Below are positions 14,501 through 29,500 of a stretch of 64,000 nucleotides of DNA, piece after piece; positions within the stretch are counted from its first letter, which is position 1; each line of letters begins with the position of its first letter. Both the position numbers and the translations under genes were made by a program. This DNA comes from Reticulitermes speratus (lineage: Eukaryota > Arthropoda > Insecta > Blattodea > Rhinotermitidae): positions 12,017,135 to 12,081,134 of the forward strand of contig JAJKFL010000005.1 of the NCBI GenBank assembly GCA_021186555.1. The letters are read 5' to 3'. The notes under the pieces were generated by a model. The model searched no databases, was not told the origin of the DNA, and saw only the letters and a program-made list of their open reading frames with translations.

Positions 14501-17500
14501 CGCTGTAAACAACGGCTCTAACAGAAGCCCTAGTCCATGCAAAGCCTGCATCAGCATGGAATTTAGAATTTATTTTTCTCATGTACCCCATCTTATCTTA
14601 TTTCATAGCAGAGTCTTGGGATGCCAACCTCCAGTCCTTCAGGAGGTTTTGCCCAATCTGGAAATATTTCTTGGCATACAACAAAGCCCATTCTGAAATA
14701 TTAACAGTTTTCTTTAAACAGTTTCCTTCAATTCTTGCAAAGAATGATTTCTCTTCTGTTAATTTCCTGCAAATGGTGTCAGGATTAGTTTCATGTAATG
14801 TCAGAATTTGATTCTTCAAAAGTTACAGGCCGTATGTTTTTTGTGCATGTTAGCTGTACACCATACCCTGACTTAAGGTCATGTAAAGGAACTCTATGAA
14901 GTTCATGATGATTTTTGAACACCAATGTGTTATTTTGGCTGTTTATATTCCCCATCTAAGAAAAATGTAGGTTTTCATGTTTTGTTTTGGTCCATCACTG
15001 AAGGTGTGATTCAGAATTTTTCCACCATTTCTTATGTTGTTTTGTTACATAGTACTATTGATGTAGGATAGCCCTCAAAATTTTGGTAACATTTTTTTCC
15101 CTGCTGTATTTGTTGCAAAAGTATTGCATATGAGGACAGTTTGATCAACTGAATGTGTTTCACAAGTATGCTGAGACCATGTTAGGTCCATGTGTAATAA
15201 GAACTGATGAACAAGTAAGTTGTCTCTTCCATTTGCTCAGTTAGAAACACACCCACAGTGTCAGAAAACAAGCCTACACACACTGAGTACATATTTTTCT
15301 ATGCTCAAGTACACAATAAATGTACCTCTCTACTCACATGTACCTGATGTCACCACTCTGATGTTTGTTTGGCCATCATGTTGGTGTTATGGAAGACAGG
15401 TATTTAAACCTTCACTGTTTAGTGTTGGGGATATTCACGTTCTGCAGGCATCGTGTGCCATGGAGCATGAAATATAGTTGCAACAGGCTGCATTGTCTTA
15501 ATTCTTTTATAATAGGAAGGGTTTTGGGTTATCAGGATGATTTTTATATTTTATAGGTATTTGAATGGACGTCACATGTATATAACAATCTTTGTTCTGA
15601 GACTGTCACTTGAATTATTAGTTAACATATTTTTTTTTACTGAAATTTTGCTGAGTTCCACAAAGTTTCACTATAGACAGCCAGCTGTTTTGCTGTGATC
15701 TCTTATAGGAAGTGTATAACTAACATGCATATCACTGTCCAGTGTAAAAGGTGATTTATTTCTGTGGTTGGATTTGACTTCATTTGTATTTGTATTAGTA
15801 TGTGATAGTTCTGTATGCTTGTATAGAGTGTGTGATCTGCCCTACCATCGTATGGTTTACCTGAAACTGCTTGTTGATTATGTGACAGTGAAGAGATTTG
15901 TTCATTTCTCTCTCTCTGCATGCATGTATGTCTGGGGAAGTACAGTATTCCACTGTGAAGATGGGTAGGAATTTCAGTGTGTGAGCATGGCCTCAAGTAG
16001 CAAGAAGGGATTAGGATCAGTGATATTTCAAACTTGTTAGTGATGAATGTGTAGGAAAACTTTTAGATTCTGATGATAGTGAATTGTCAGACACAGACGA
16101 AAACAGTAATACTGATTTCCCTGAACACGATAATGATGCATTGTTAATTGATGTTGGAGATGACAGTGATATGGGTGATAGTGCTTGTGTGACTGACACT
16201 AATTTTCTGTGGGAAGACATGGACAATTACATCAGACATCAAGAAATTTTTCCTGGAATAAGTGAACCTCAAGACAGTGCTAAGGATGTGACTAACATTA
16301 TAGATATATAACAGTTTTTTGATAAGGACATTGTCCGAGAAATTGTGAATAAGACCAGTTGCTATGCACAGCAATTAAAATATTCTAGGGGCAATATTTT
16401 TTCCAAGCTGTCAAGTGAATGAGTGGCAATCGATGACAGCAGAAGGAATACGTATTGTACTGGCACTTCTTATGCTTACATCTATTGTAATTAACAGCCC
16501 CTCCCCTCCACACCCTACTAGGGGATGACAGCTGCCTTCATCTGTGGTTCAATTGTTGTGTTTACAATAGTCCCCAGGTGGGATGGGGTATCCAAGCAAT
16601 ATGGAGAACCACGAAAGGCGAAGTTTCCCAAAAACAGTGAGAATATTTAATAACCATTAAACAAAAAAATAATAATTTGATACTCAAAATACACAAGGAA
16701 ATTAAATTATACAAAGATAGAGACCTCAACAGATTGCGTGAGCAACCGCGACAATCTCAATCACAATATTGCTCAGTTATACAGCACTGATACAAATAAA
16801 TAATTGGGCAGTACCAAGTAAACAAATAATAACACACTATCATACCCCTTGTCGCAACATTCCCATGAAACAACTTCATTACCGTTGCAGCAACAGGCAC
16901 CCTTTTCCTTTACCGGCCGGAGCGCCAAATGAGATTTTGAAACACAAAAAATTTGAACAGAATTTTGGTTGACCAAGTTCTCCAGCGGTCGGTAAGCAAC
17001 TGCTTTCTCCAACTCTCGCTACCCATCCCCCGAAGTCTTTCTTTCCAACCAAAAAGGAGGAAGGGGAAGTCACATGATAAATGGGAGGAGGGGGGAGTCA
17101 CGTGGTAAACGGGATCATGGGATAATGGGGGGGGGGGATAAAGAAAGGGAGGATACCGGGCTTTTAAGACGCAATAAGAGTCATACGTACAGACAACATG
17201 ACTCAGTAAAGAAGCCCCATCTCAGATTGTATTTCTCATGAAATCGGATGGTGGCCACACCCACTTTTGGTTCTGCTATTTTCATGGACAGATTTGAAAG
17301 CATCTGCAGATTTCTGCATTTTATCAACAGTACCTCCAAGAACACATTTGGAGGGCCATAAAAACTATTCCAAATCTCTCCTATCATTAGACACCTAAAT
17401 TCAAAACTCCAGATATTTTATGTATCCAACAAGCATTTCAATTGATGAATCATTCACGTTGTGGAAGGGCCACCTATTCTTCAAACAGTACCTTGCACTG

Positions 17501-20500
17501 AAATAATCACAGTTCAGAATAAAGACATTTGAATTGTGTGACTTAATTTCTGGTTACCTGTGCTTGTTAATAGTTTATACAGGAAAGGAGAAAATTTTGG
17601 ATTCACCCCATCATTTCAAGGGATATTCAAAACAACAGCAATAGTTCCGAAACTCTGTGGACATCTACTCTGTAAAGGTTATAGATTGTGGTGGATAAGT
17701 ATTATAATTCTCTGGATTTGGCAAAGTTTTTGAAATCATGTAACATTGTGTGGGGACCATCAAAATAAAAAGGAAGGCAGTGCTGATGAAACTGAATTAA
17801 AGCAAGCTGAGGTTATTGCAGTGCATAGTAGCCCTGTGCCTGTTGTCAAGTGGAGTGATGAACAAAATGCATGACAATTATGTGAACTTACCATACTCCT
17901 GAAGTCCACATGATAATAAAATGGGGGACAGAGAAACATAAACAGGTGTGCGATTGATTATAATCAAAACATGAGTGATGTTGGTGAGATAGATTAGCTG
18001 ATGCTGGTGTACTTAATGGAGAGGAATAAATGAATAAATATGAATTTATTAAGAAGGTTACTCAACTCCACAATTCTCAATTCTGTGATCATGTGTACAA
18101 AAAATGTAGGACAGAAATTTGACCATCTACAGTTTATGACACGTTTGGTTGAGGGTTTATTAGTATAATATTCAGTGCTCACAGCCCTCACACTGAAGGG
18201 TTAAACAAAACCACCAAAATATGGGGTATGTGGAGGCCATGTCCATGAATTAATACCTGTACCTTCCCTATGTCTGGACCAGCGGTTCTCAAAGTGTGCC
18301 CCGTGGGTCCCAAGGGATCTGCGACCAGTTTCCAGGGGATCCGTGGATACATTTCTGTGACAGCTACTTTGAAGCTTACTTATTTTTTTAATTAAAGGAA
18401 TAATCACTATTTAATACACCAACTGGATGCACCTTTATTCTAAATATTTAAATTAACAATTATTTAAATAGTGATTATCAAAAGATGCATGGTGATTTTA
18501 GATTAAAGTAAAGGAATAATGTTTTGTTAAAAATAATCGCACAACTACTTTGATGGTGTGTTTTCATGTGACCATTAAAATATCTAATTAAGAAACCCCC
18601 TGTACCCATGAAGTGAGTGACAATCAGTTTAATTAAGATAAAATCATGCAATTCATTGTTATGTATGTTACTGGTATGTATTCGTAGCTATCTAAAATAA
18701 GTTATATGATATAAATTTTTAAATTTGGATGCCTATCATCCGGACACTATGTGAGCAAGGATGTGAGGATCCATGGTTATTTTTTGAAGCCAAAAGCGTC
18801 TGTGAGCAAAAAATTTTAGGAAACACTGGTCTGGACTGATATGGGCAAAATTTGGCATATATAAGCATGTAATGCCATTGAACCATTGTGATTTTCATGA
18901 AAATCGGTACATTGAAACTGTGCTTTAAATAAAAGAGTGTAAATGAAATTTTGTCTGTATTTTTTACACTTTTATTCCATTTGGATGAATTCAGTACAAT
19001 ATGTGTACACACAAACATTTATTGAATAATTGCGAGCTTTGTGGTAAGTAGCACAGTGGAAAACCATACTTTTCTACAGGTGTGGATGAATTTCTACCAG
19101 TACTTTCCACATTTATTGTCCTATTTGGGTAAAATTCAGAGAGATCTGCATATAATGCTGTTGAGCATTTGAGAGTTTCATGAGAGTTGGTGCAAGCAAG
19201 GCATAAATGAAATAACATGTATGCCTGTACCATAAAAATGTATGAGATTTTGAAATTAAAGAATGCCTTGGTAACGTTTGTATGCTGTGTTAGAAAGTAC
19301 ACAATTTTCAGTCTTGTACAGAACGTCTAAAACGAATAAATTAATGGTGAGCAATGTAAACAGTGTATAAGTACCTCACTAGAACTTGTAACAGACAAAC
19401 CACAGTATATGATGTTAACAGTTATGGGCTATTGTCAGACAGAAGAAGATTGTTGAAATAGGATATTGCTGAGAAGGGGTTATGACAGAGAAAGGAGATA
19501 GGATTGTTAAGTGAAAGGGTTTGTTGAAATAAATAAAAGATAATGCTGGTAGGAATGGGTGATAGAAAGGTTTGAGACAGTAGGGAATAATAAAACTGTC
19601 TAATATACACTGTACACCCACAGAGATTTTTATGCTTGGCCTACCCAGAAAAGTGGCAAATGGCATCTCATTGAAGCCTTTATGGGACACTAAAACAGGC
19701 AGTAAAATAAGGAACAGTTCTGTATATGTGGGATGTCTAATAACTGTACACTTGGCAGAGTAGTGGTCATACATGTTTGAAGAAAGTGTGATATGATTTT
19801 GTGTAGAGTGTTTTGTTTCATTTCAACATGTTTGCCCAGTAATTATCAATGGTTTAGTGTAATATGCTAGTAAAGTATGAACCTCAGTTGAAATTTCATG
19901 TGCACAATAACTTTATATCATCGTTTAAGAAGGTTTTCACCTTATGCTTGGATGTTTCTCTAAAGAGATATTGTAAGAGGATTCAGGGTATCTTGTTTTC
20001 CATCTTCTCTATTTTATCTGTTACAGAACCTGTTGGAAGTGTGGGAAAAAATTTATAAAGGAAGATGGTTGCAACAAAATGAAGTGCACGTGTGGTGCTT
20101 TGATGTGCTATATTTGTCGCCAGCCTGTTAAAGACTATTCCCACTTCAATGGCCAAGGAGGTGATGCACATTATAAGTAAGTTACAATGTGCAGATTACA
20201 TCAGATTAATTTAAGCAGTTTAATAATTTATAAAATGAAATCATTGTTAAAGTAAGTATGAGTGAGGATAATGTGGTCTGTATAGTGACTGGTCTGTACA
20301 ATCAAAGAATCAGGGCTTGATTCCCAGCAGGGGCAAGACAAAGCATGCAGGCCAGCTCAGGGGCTTACCCAGCCTCTTATTCAGTGGGTACTAGAGGCTT
20401 TTTTCACAGGGGAAAGCAATCAGAGTGTGAAGTTGACCACACACCTCCATCTAGAACAGAAGTGGAGCTGTACCTTCGCTTCCCCATATGACTTCATGGT

Positions 20501-23500
20501 GTGCACAGGCACACTCCATTATGGCTGTAATGGTAATTACCAGTATGGGCAAGTTACCACTACTGTGTGTTCCACAAACATCACAGTACTTGCACTATTT
20601 TTTCTGAGAAATGATCATTCTGGGAATACTGTGGTTCAGGACCAAGAATTACAAGCACTTAATGTGGTAAAACGAACCTTCAAGGAGCAATGCATCTGAT
20701 ATAGTTCCATATTGTTATATGGGCAATTTTTGGTAACGGAAAAAGTGAATGACACTGGTGGTAAAACATCATGTACAGGAATGATGGATAGAATTTCAGT
20801 GTTTTCCACTTTCATAATGAAAACATGTTGTCACAGAATCACATTAACCCTTCAGGACTGAAAACTTCTAGAAAAGATATAAATGTTGTACATGTGTATC
20901 AACACCATACACCTGTTATATGTCTTATTTAACAACAAATGTGTTTTGATGCTACTGCATCTTTAGCAGTGTTTTCTATCTAATATGTGGTTTATACTAG
21001 CAGTGTTTTCTGTATATTGTAACATTCACTGTCTTTACTGCACTACGTGCACACGTGTTTGTGTCTTTTTACACCAGTTGCACATTGGTTCTATTGTATT
21101 GATGCACTTCTATAAGTATTTTGTGTCTGATCTTGATAAACTTGTTCCTGTATGCTGCTGCATCATCCTGTTGAGGTCATGCATGTACTGTTGTGTGTTG
21201 TGTTGCTACTGCAGTGTTTACCTGCAGTGATCCATCTTTCCAGCAATAAATCAAGAAGTCCATTGGACGTAGCAATTTGTTGTCATTTACGATGTTGCTT
21301 GTTGTTGTTGTTTTATATATGTAGATTTGTTTTGTACGTATATAGTAGAGGGCCTTTGTTTTGCAGTTGTATGGTTTCCATTACGTCTTGCACGTTGCCA
21401 TATTCATGTGTATGTGTTTGGCAGAGTTGATTTTTTCTCTGTTGTTGCTAATGTCATTTATGTGTTCCAATCTTTCGGTAAACCTTCTGCCAGTTTATGC
21501 TATGTAGTGATGGTTGCATGTGTTACATTTCAGTGCTTGTATGCCACTATTGTGGAATTGGTCCTTTTGGTTGCTGTGGTTTGTAAAGTTTTGCATTTGG
21601 GTGTTGTTGACCTATGTGTTATTCTGAGGTCTGTGCTATTGAATGTTTTGGTCACTGTCCTTAAGTAGTTATTGAAGTAGGTGAGTTTTGTCCATTTTTG
21701 CATTTGTTCTCACTTCTGTTGTCACTGTATGTTGTTGTCCTCTTGGTAATTTTTTTAGGTCATACCCATAGTTCTCTGCTATCATTGCCATAGTCTTGTA
21801 TTCTTTATGCTTTTCTTTGGGTGTGGTGGGTAGCTGAGCTGTTCTGTTGATTGTGGGCTCGAATACTGCCCTTCTGTATTCAGCAGGGTGGTTTCATGTG
21901 CCACGTGTTGTGATATCTGTTTCTCTGAGTTTGTGCTAGATGCTGAATGTGATGTCCTGTTCATTCCTATGCAGGTCTGGATCTAGGAAGTTTATAATTC
22001 TCTTGGTTTCCTCTTTCATCATATGCGTCACTTTTTAATGCATGTTGTGGTCATTGAGGATTTCTTCTGCTGTTGCTTTTGTCTCATCATGTATTATGAT
22101 TTTGTTTGTCATGCATTGTTTATTAAACCATGTATCAGTGATATTGATCATTAATTTGCTTTTTGTCTTCAGGAATTGGCTGTATAATTTTGTACAGCAT
22201 GTATAAATTTTTAGGTTATGCATACTGTGTAGTTTATTATCATATACTTAAGTCTTAAGTAAGACATACAAGGTGTAGGGTGCTGGTACATACTACGTTT
22301 ATATATACTAACATTTGAATGTAAACATGTGTAGATGAAACTGATAAAGGGCATTCCTCTCTGCACATGGAAAATTGGCCTAACAAAATCAAGTACTCAT
22401 GTAGCATGGATATATGTCATGCATGATGACGCTAGTAAAAAGTGCTCCAGACAAGACAGCAACACAGGTTTTAGCCACACCCACAGTACCATGTACAAAA
22501 AAAAAAAGATTGACAATAACTGTGACAAAAGTAAATAATAAGGGAAGTTATACTCAGCAAATAAGATTTCTTAAATTAGGGGATTTTGTAAAATTTTTGA
22601 AGTTCACGCAGTTTTACCTAATTTATAATATAATGTAATAAACACAGCTTTATAACTGCAGGCCTAAACAAAAATAATGATATATACGAATAAAGTGTTG
22701 TAAAGTGTGAGATCTCACTACCACATTAGACTGAAATGATGTGACATGAGGTGTTTCTGTAATGTATGTAGTTTTATAGTGGTTTAGCCTGATGATGGCT
22801 TTGGTATAAAAGCTGAAACATGTAGCAGTTTATTGTAAACAAAATAAATTTGTGTACAGATAACTTTGTGTCAACTGAGTCCCAATTTACTCTTGGTTTC
22901 ATAAGAGTAGGAAGGGTTGGAAGATATGTCAGCTGACAAGTGAAATCCAAAGTAAGAAATACTGTATTTTCAGTTACTTATATTTAGTACTTGTTTGAGT
23001 TAAGGTTACTGTCATGTTGAATGTGTTGCTGTGTAATTTGATAGAATCGTACAGATATTTCAAAGTAACTTGTTGCCTCTATCTTTAGGACAGAAAGAAA
23101 TGAATGTAACAGGCTTCTGCGAAACATTGGAACATACTGCCCTCCAAAGCTGTGTCCATGCAGAGTAAATGTGAAACATGACTCATTTCCTTCCAACCTT
23201 TTCATGTACTGGTACCGCAGAATATATCTGCATCTACTGCTTTGAGAACCCCCAAGTCTTGTGATAATAGGCTATGTACTCTTGATAGATCACATGAAGG
23301 TAAAAATAACAAGTGTTTGCTGAATCATTTATACCAATATGTGAATCTAGTAAACTTTATTCTAAATCTCTTATATCTAAGTTTTAACAGTTGCCTCTCA
23401 GATACCACAACTAATACAGTGGAGCCTCGTTCCATCGTTCCCGTTACCCGTCGTTTTCCCGCATGTATCGTCTGCCTTATTTGGTCCCGAAATTAGCCCC

Positions 23501-26500
23501 ATATAAATAACACAATTTTTCCCGCCTCCGTCGTTCCTCGAATCAATCGTTGAAAAATCACGGTCCTGACGCAACATTTTTCCGCATTGATAGTTTTTTT
23601 AATTTGAAGCGATGGTTTAGTGCGCTGCGCGCGCGTGTATTGCTTTCTTAGAGTCTTGTCATGGCGGGAAAAACTGTAAAGACAGACTTACTGTTTTACT
23701 TTGTGTTAACAGTGATGGAAGTGACAAACAAGTGCCGATTGTTATCGGAAAATCACCGAAACCGCAATGTTTCAAGAATGTAAAAAAATTATCCGCCACA
23801 TACCACGCGAACAATAAAGCGTGGATGACCACAGACATTTTTTCTTCATTTCTGCGTTCATTAGACACAAGTATGGGTGCACAAAACAGGAACATTCTCC
23901 TCTTTGTGGACAATTGTGCCGCACATCCAAAGGATACATCGTTTCTAAGAAATGTAAAAGTCATACGGTACCCGGCAAATTGTACAAGTGTGCTCCAGCC
24001 CCTTGATTTGGGGGTAATAAAGTGTTATAAGCAGCTTTATAGAAAACGCCTCGTGCATACAGCTGTTTGCTTAATGTATACAGGCAAAGATACGAAAAAG
24101 AAGATAAACGTGTTGGAAGCTTTGCACTACACTGTGGCAGCCTTGCAACAAGTAACCCAGCAGACAATCGAAAATTGTTTTCGGAAAGCTAGTTACGTGC
24201 AGGGACAATCTTCAGGCGATAGTGACGTCGTATTGACCAACGATGACGATTTCCGCCAAGACTGGGAAAAGTTCAGTGGCATGAACAAAGATAAATTCGA
24301 GGACTACGTCTCTGTGGACAGTCACGTGGCAACCTGTGGTGTAGAAACAGCTGTGCGTGAGCCTCGTGGCATCCGGGAGTGTGGAGGGGGAAGAAGAAGC
24401 TGGCGAACCCGAAGTTGTGCCGAGCTTTGCTTAGACGCATGAAGCGCTGATGAAAGTAAAATCTTTCTTTTATACGCACAGCACGAGTGACAGTGATCGT
24501 GAAAGTGTTCTAGGCCTTGAAAAATCGTACTTTGAATTGAGGATTAAAGTTTGCTCAAAACAAACGTCAATGAAAGATTTTCTGAGCAAGAAGTAATAAT
24601 AATAATGAAATTGTTCTTATCTATAATTTTTAATGGTTTCGTTTTCCCGTATGTATCGTTTTTGTTTTCCATCCCCCTGAAAAACGATGGATAGAGGTTT
24701 CACTGTATATTTCTGCTGCTAATGGAAATTATGGAGTCAATTTAGGTGCTAAGTGTGGATTATAAGGATCTGAAGACATCTTACATTTATAATCAAGTGC
24801 TACTCGTAGGTAAACAATAATGTGCCATGTCTGTGAAAACATAATATCATTATGAAACAGTTGTAAGTGCTTGTGGTATAATAGAACAGTATTTCTTGAT
24901 GCGTTTATGATTATAAAATTACTGTAACTCATTTGTTTGCATTGACCACTTAGAACTACAAGAAAGATTGATTATGGTTTTAATATGCAAATAAAAGAAT
25001 GGTTTATAGTGCAAACTTGTTTATATGATGGGTGTGTGAAAAGTAATGAGAATGGCAGTGCTGCATGTCTGGAATAATCTAGAATCTAGACTACCAAGAG
25101 CATTATTATTTTACTGTGAAGAGTCAGTGGATATGAGGTACTGTATTTGAAGAAACCTGTTTTTCTTTGGTGGCAGAAAATAATATTTTGTACATTTAAG
25201 GCAGGGTTGTGTGATAGAGGTTTGCATGAAGCTCCAAAAAAGCGGTGAAGAAACGTTAGAAGCCTAGAGACCAGTAGTGAAAGCAGACCTACAGGTTTGA
25301 TATGGTATAGGCATTCTAAAGAAGGGAACTGAATCGTGGTTCACAAGTGTGGAAGTGGGAGACCAAACACTGCCTTCACAGATGTCAGTATCCAGAAAGC
25401 TAATGAATTGCTGATTTCACGACAAGATTTATGTTATGGGATTTGTCTGCCAGTTTAAAATGTGTCATTGGAAAGTGTTCAGCACATTGTGTCACTGAAA
25501 TTAGGCTTGATTTGAGTGTAATCTCAATGATGATTAGAAATGAATCAACATGGTAGTCTGCCAGCAAAATGTTATTCTTTTTGAGCAAAACCATAATTCT
25601 GTGTCACTGTTATTACCTATGATGAGTCTTGGATCAGATGTTATGACCTGGAATCAAAACATCAATAAACTATTTACAAACATGAAGCCTCTCCTTCGCC
25701 AACAAAATTTGGCATGATGTCTTTTCCTGGAAAGTTATGCTGATCTTGATTTTGTAATGTCAAAGTCTTCTTTCTTCACTCTATACCTCAGAAAAAAATT
25801 CAGAATGGATTTCAGAAAAAGGAGACGTGAATTCTTGATGAATTAGTGGTTTTTGCTTCAAGATTATGCCTAGCCACATGCCTCATGAATGGCAATGTCA
25901 TCATTAGCAGACATTGGTGAAACACCTGTAGAACATCTACCCTACAGTCCAACCCTTGCCTCCAGAGATTTCTGGGCATTTTCAGTGACTGAATGTAAGG
26001 TACAGGGACAGAAATTCAGATGTGATAGAGAGATGCAAGACAAGCCACAACCCTTTGTAATGCACTGGCTTGTGAAATTGTGTATTCTGTTGTATGGCTA
26101 GTGAATGCAACTTGAAAATGTTTCTGTGATTGCATTGCATGTTGTTTACATTAAAAAGTATGTATTCACATCTAATTGTAGCAAGAAAAAGACACGCTGA
26201 AGCTTTATGGCTGTAAAGTTGGCAGGTAATCAGAGAGTAAAGTGGAGAGATTTTATGGGTTTACTTCTGTAACACATCATTAATCATTTTGAAGAACAGA
26301 GATAGAATACAATCAACTCTTTTGTGATGGAAATTCTGGGACACAGGCATCTGCACAACACAGAGAATGAACATATGAAATCTGTGCTTCTCAATAGTTT
26401 TGTCAAGAAAAAAATGTGATACCGTACCAGTTGATGTGCCAGTGATCAAGGCAAATGCCACCCACTTCACTGCATTCTTAAACATTGAGAAATTTCACTC

Positions 26501-29500
26501 TTTTGAAGGGAGGGTGCCATTTAAAAGCGAAAGAAGGTACTGGCAAAAGGTAAAAGTTCTCCCTAGAACGGGCCATGAAGGCCCAGAGGGGGAGTAGAGG
26601 TATAGCTCTACTCTTTCTTTAACCCTGACACTAGATGAGGGTGGGTGGTCAACTCCACGCCCCGGCCGCTTTACCCCCGGTAAAGAGACCCGGTACCCAT
26701 TGTATAGGAGGCTGGGTGGGTGCAGAAATTCTCGCCCCCACCGGGATTCGTTGCCTGGACTGTCCAGCCCATAGTGAGTCGCTATACCGACTACGCTATC
26801 CCGGCCTACAGAAGGTACTGGCAAACACAATACAGTGGAACCTCGTTGCATCGTTCCCGTTACCTTCGTTTTCCCGCATATAGTGTCTGCCTTATTTGGT
26901 CCCGGAACTAGCCCCAAAGAAATAACACAATTTTTCCCGCCTCCATCGGTCCTCGAACTGTCGTTTTATCGCGTCGATCATTGAAAAATCACGGTCCTGA
27001 CGCAACATTTTCCCACATGGATAGTTTTTAAAAATTTGAAACGATGATTTAGTGCGCTGCGCACGTGTGTATTACTTTCTTAGTGCCGCCTGTATTGCCT
27101 GCTGCGTGTTGAACCAAATACCAGAATGAGAAAATAGCCGATTGTTATCGGAAAATCTCTGAAACCGCGATGTTTCAAGAATATAAAAAAATCACCCGCC
27201 AAATACCACGCGAACAATAAAGCGTGGATGATCACAGGCATTTTTTATTAATTTCTGCGTTCATTAGACGCAAGTATGTGTGCGCAAAATAGGAACATTC
27301 TCCTCTTTGTTGACAATTGTGCCGCACATCCAAAGGATACATCGTTTCTAAGAAATGTAAAAGTCATACGGTACCCGGCAAATTGTACAAGTGTGCTCCA
27401 GCCCCTTGATTTAGGGGTAATAAAATGTTATAAGCAGCTTTATAGAAAACGCCTGGTGCAAACAGCTGTTTGCTTAATGGATGCAGACAAAGATACGAAA
27501 AAGAAGATAAACGTGTTGGAAGCTTTGCACTACACTGTGGCAGCCTTGCAACAAGTAACCCTGCAGACAATCGAAAATTGTTTTCAGAAGGCTGGTTACG
27601 TGCAGGGACAATCTTCAGGCGATAGTGACGTCGTATTGACCAAAGATGACGATTTCCGCCAAGACTGGGAAAATTTCAGTTGCATGAACAACGATAAATT
27701 CGAGGACTACGTCTCTGTGGACAGTCACGTGGCAACCAGTGGTGTAGAAACAGTGCAGGAGCTGTGCGAGAGCCTCGTGGCGTCCGGGAGTGTGGAGGGG
27801 GGAGAAGGAGGAGAAGAAGAAGATGGCGAACTTGAAGTTGTGCCGAGCTTTGCTGAGACGCATGAAGCGCTGATGAAAGTAAAATATTTCTTTTATGCGC
27901 ACTGCACGTGTGACAGTGATCTTGAAAGTGTTATAGGCCTTGAAAAATCGTACTTTGAATTGAGGCGTAAAAGTTGCAGAACACAAATGTTAATCAAAGG
28001 TTTTTTTTCCAGCAAGAAGTAATAATAATAATGAAATTGTTCTTATCTATAATTTTTACTGGTTTCCCGGTACTATTGTTTTCCCCTATATATCGTTTTT
28101 GTTTCCATCCCCTTAAAAACGATGCATTGAGGTTTTACTGTATATTGGGTGACATTGTTGCAGTCCAGTCATACAGCAAATAGTTGGGTGGGACTTAATG
28201 TTCATAAAGATCAGTTCCTAATAAACAGTCAGTTCGAAGAACATGTGAGAAATTTCTTAACTTCTTCACTTGGATAACACACTACAGACATCTGGAATGT
28301 TTAATTCATTATTTTCAAAAAATAAACATTGCCTTACTTCGAATAATATGTCTCCATGTTGTGATAATTAGAATTGGAGAAGTGTATGTTAACAGTTCTG
28401 GGATATTACAAGGATGTATTAGAACAAGCATTTTTTGAATTTTATGGATTTTTGTTATGTTGAGGGTGCAGTCCATATTGTCTTGGTCCCATACACATGC
28501 AAAAATCTGAAAGATAGAAGCACCAGTCAGTCCATGTACTTGGGATAATAAACATCTTCAGTGAAAGAATGGCAGGATAGTTAATGTTCATAAGCTTGAT
28601 TAGTAATTATGACTGTTGGAATATTGTGTTCAGATTTTCATCTTGCAGAGCATACCTGACTTTATGGTGTCTGATAAAAATAATTCATGTTGAAATGGTA
28701 ATGGTCATCGCTGAATCGGTCTTCAGTGATATGTAATTATTATACATTTGTGCGTTTAATTTTCAAAGAGCTGATCAGTGTATGTTAACTCAAGTGACTT
28801 TACTTTAATTTTGAATATTTTCGGCAAATGTATGTTGTAGCTACTGGTTACCTTAAAACTTATCTGTTCCTTCTTGCTTTCAGAATAGTTTCTTTCTGTC
28901 TACCATTAATCATTTCCATTTTTTTTTTCAATGTATTCCACTCCTTCTGCAGTTGTATTTTGAACATAACACAGAACTCACAATGAACAACACAGTGAAA
29001 CCCACCAAACCACCTGCAGATATTGGTAATAGCATAGTCAGTGCACCAGTCTGTCAGTGGAGTATTAGAGGACTGTAATTTTGAGATATGTTTAAAACAA
29101 AAATGTTTAGTTTTCTTCAAAACTGAGTGTATGTTACATAAAGTATATCACAGTTTTGTTTTGGCTTGTGGTATGTTTATGATGCAGTGACATTAACTCT
29201 TTTCCTGGCAATAACATAATTTTATGTTGAGACAGTTCCACCCATTGCCTGATGTTGACATATTTTTCTGCTTTTGTGCATGTATTTACTCTGCCACCTC
29301 CTGACCTGTGGTGACTGAACATAGTGATGATGAAACTGTTACTATGCATTGACAAGGGTCTAACCTTGAACATGAAACTCTTGTTTAGTCAGCTGCCAGG
29401 ATATAGATTGTTAGAATAACAAATGATGTAATGACTTCCTAATTTCGGCTGTTCAAGAACTCTGTTTTGCTGCACTTTGACTGCTCCTGCAACTCACTGA

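Noticed and set aside
21327-21668. 113-codon plus-strand ORF
   Set aside because: It is the antisense of the Penelope-like GIY-YIG region.
26495-26917. 140-codon minus-strand ORF as a gene
   Set aside because: It is the translated family B SINE, with flanking duplication and tRNA boxes.
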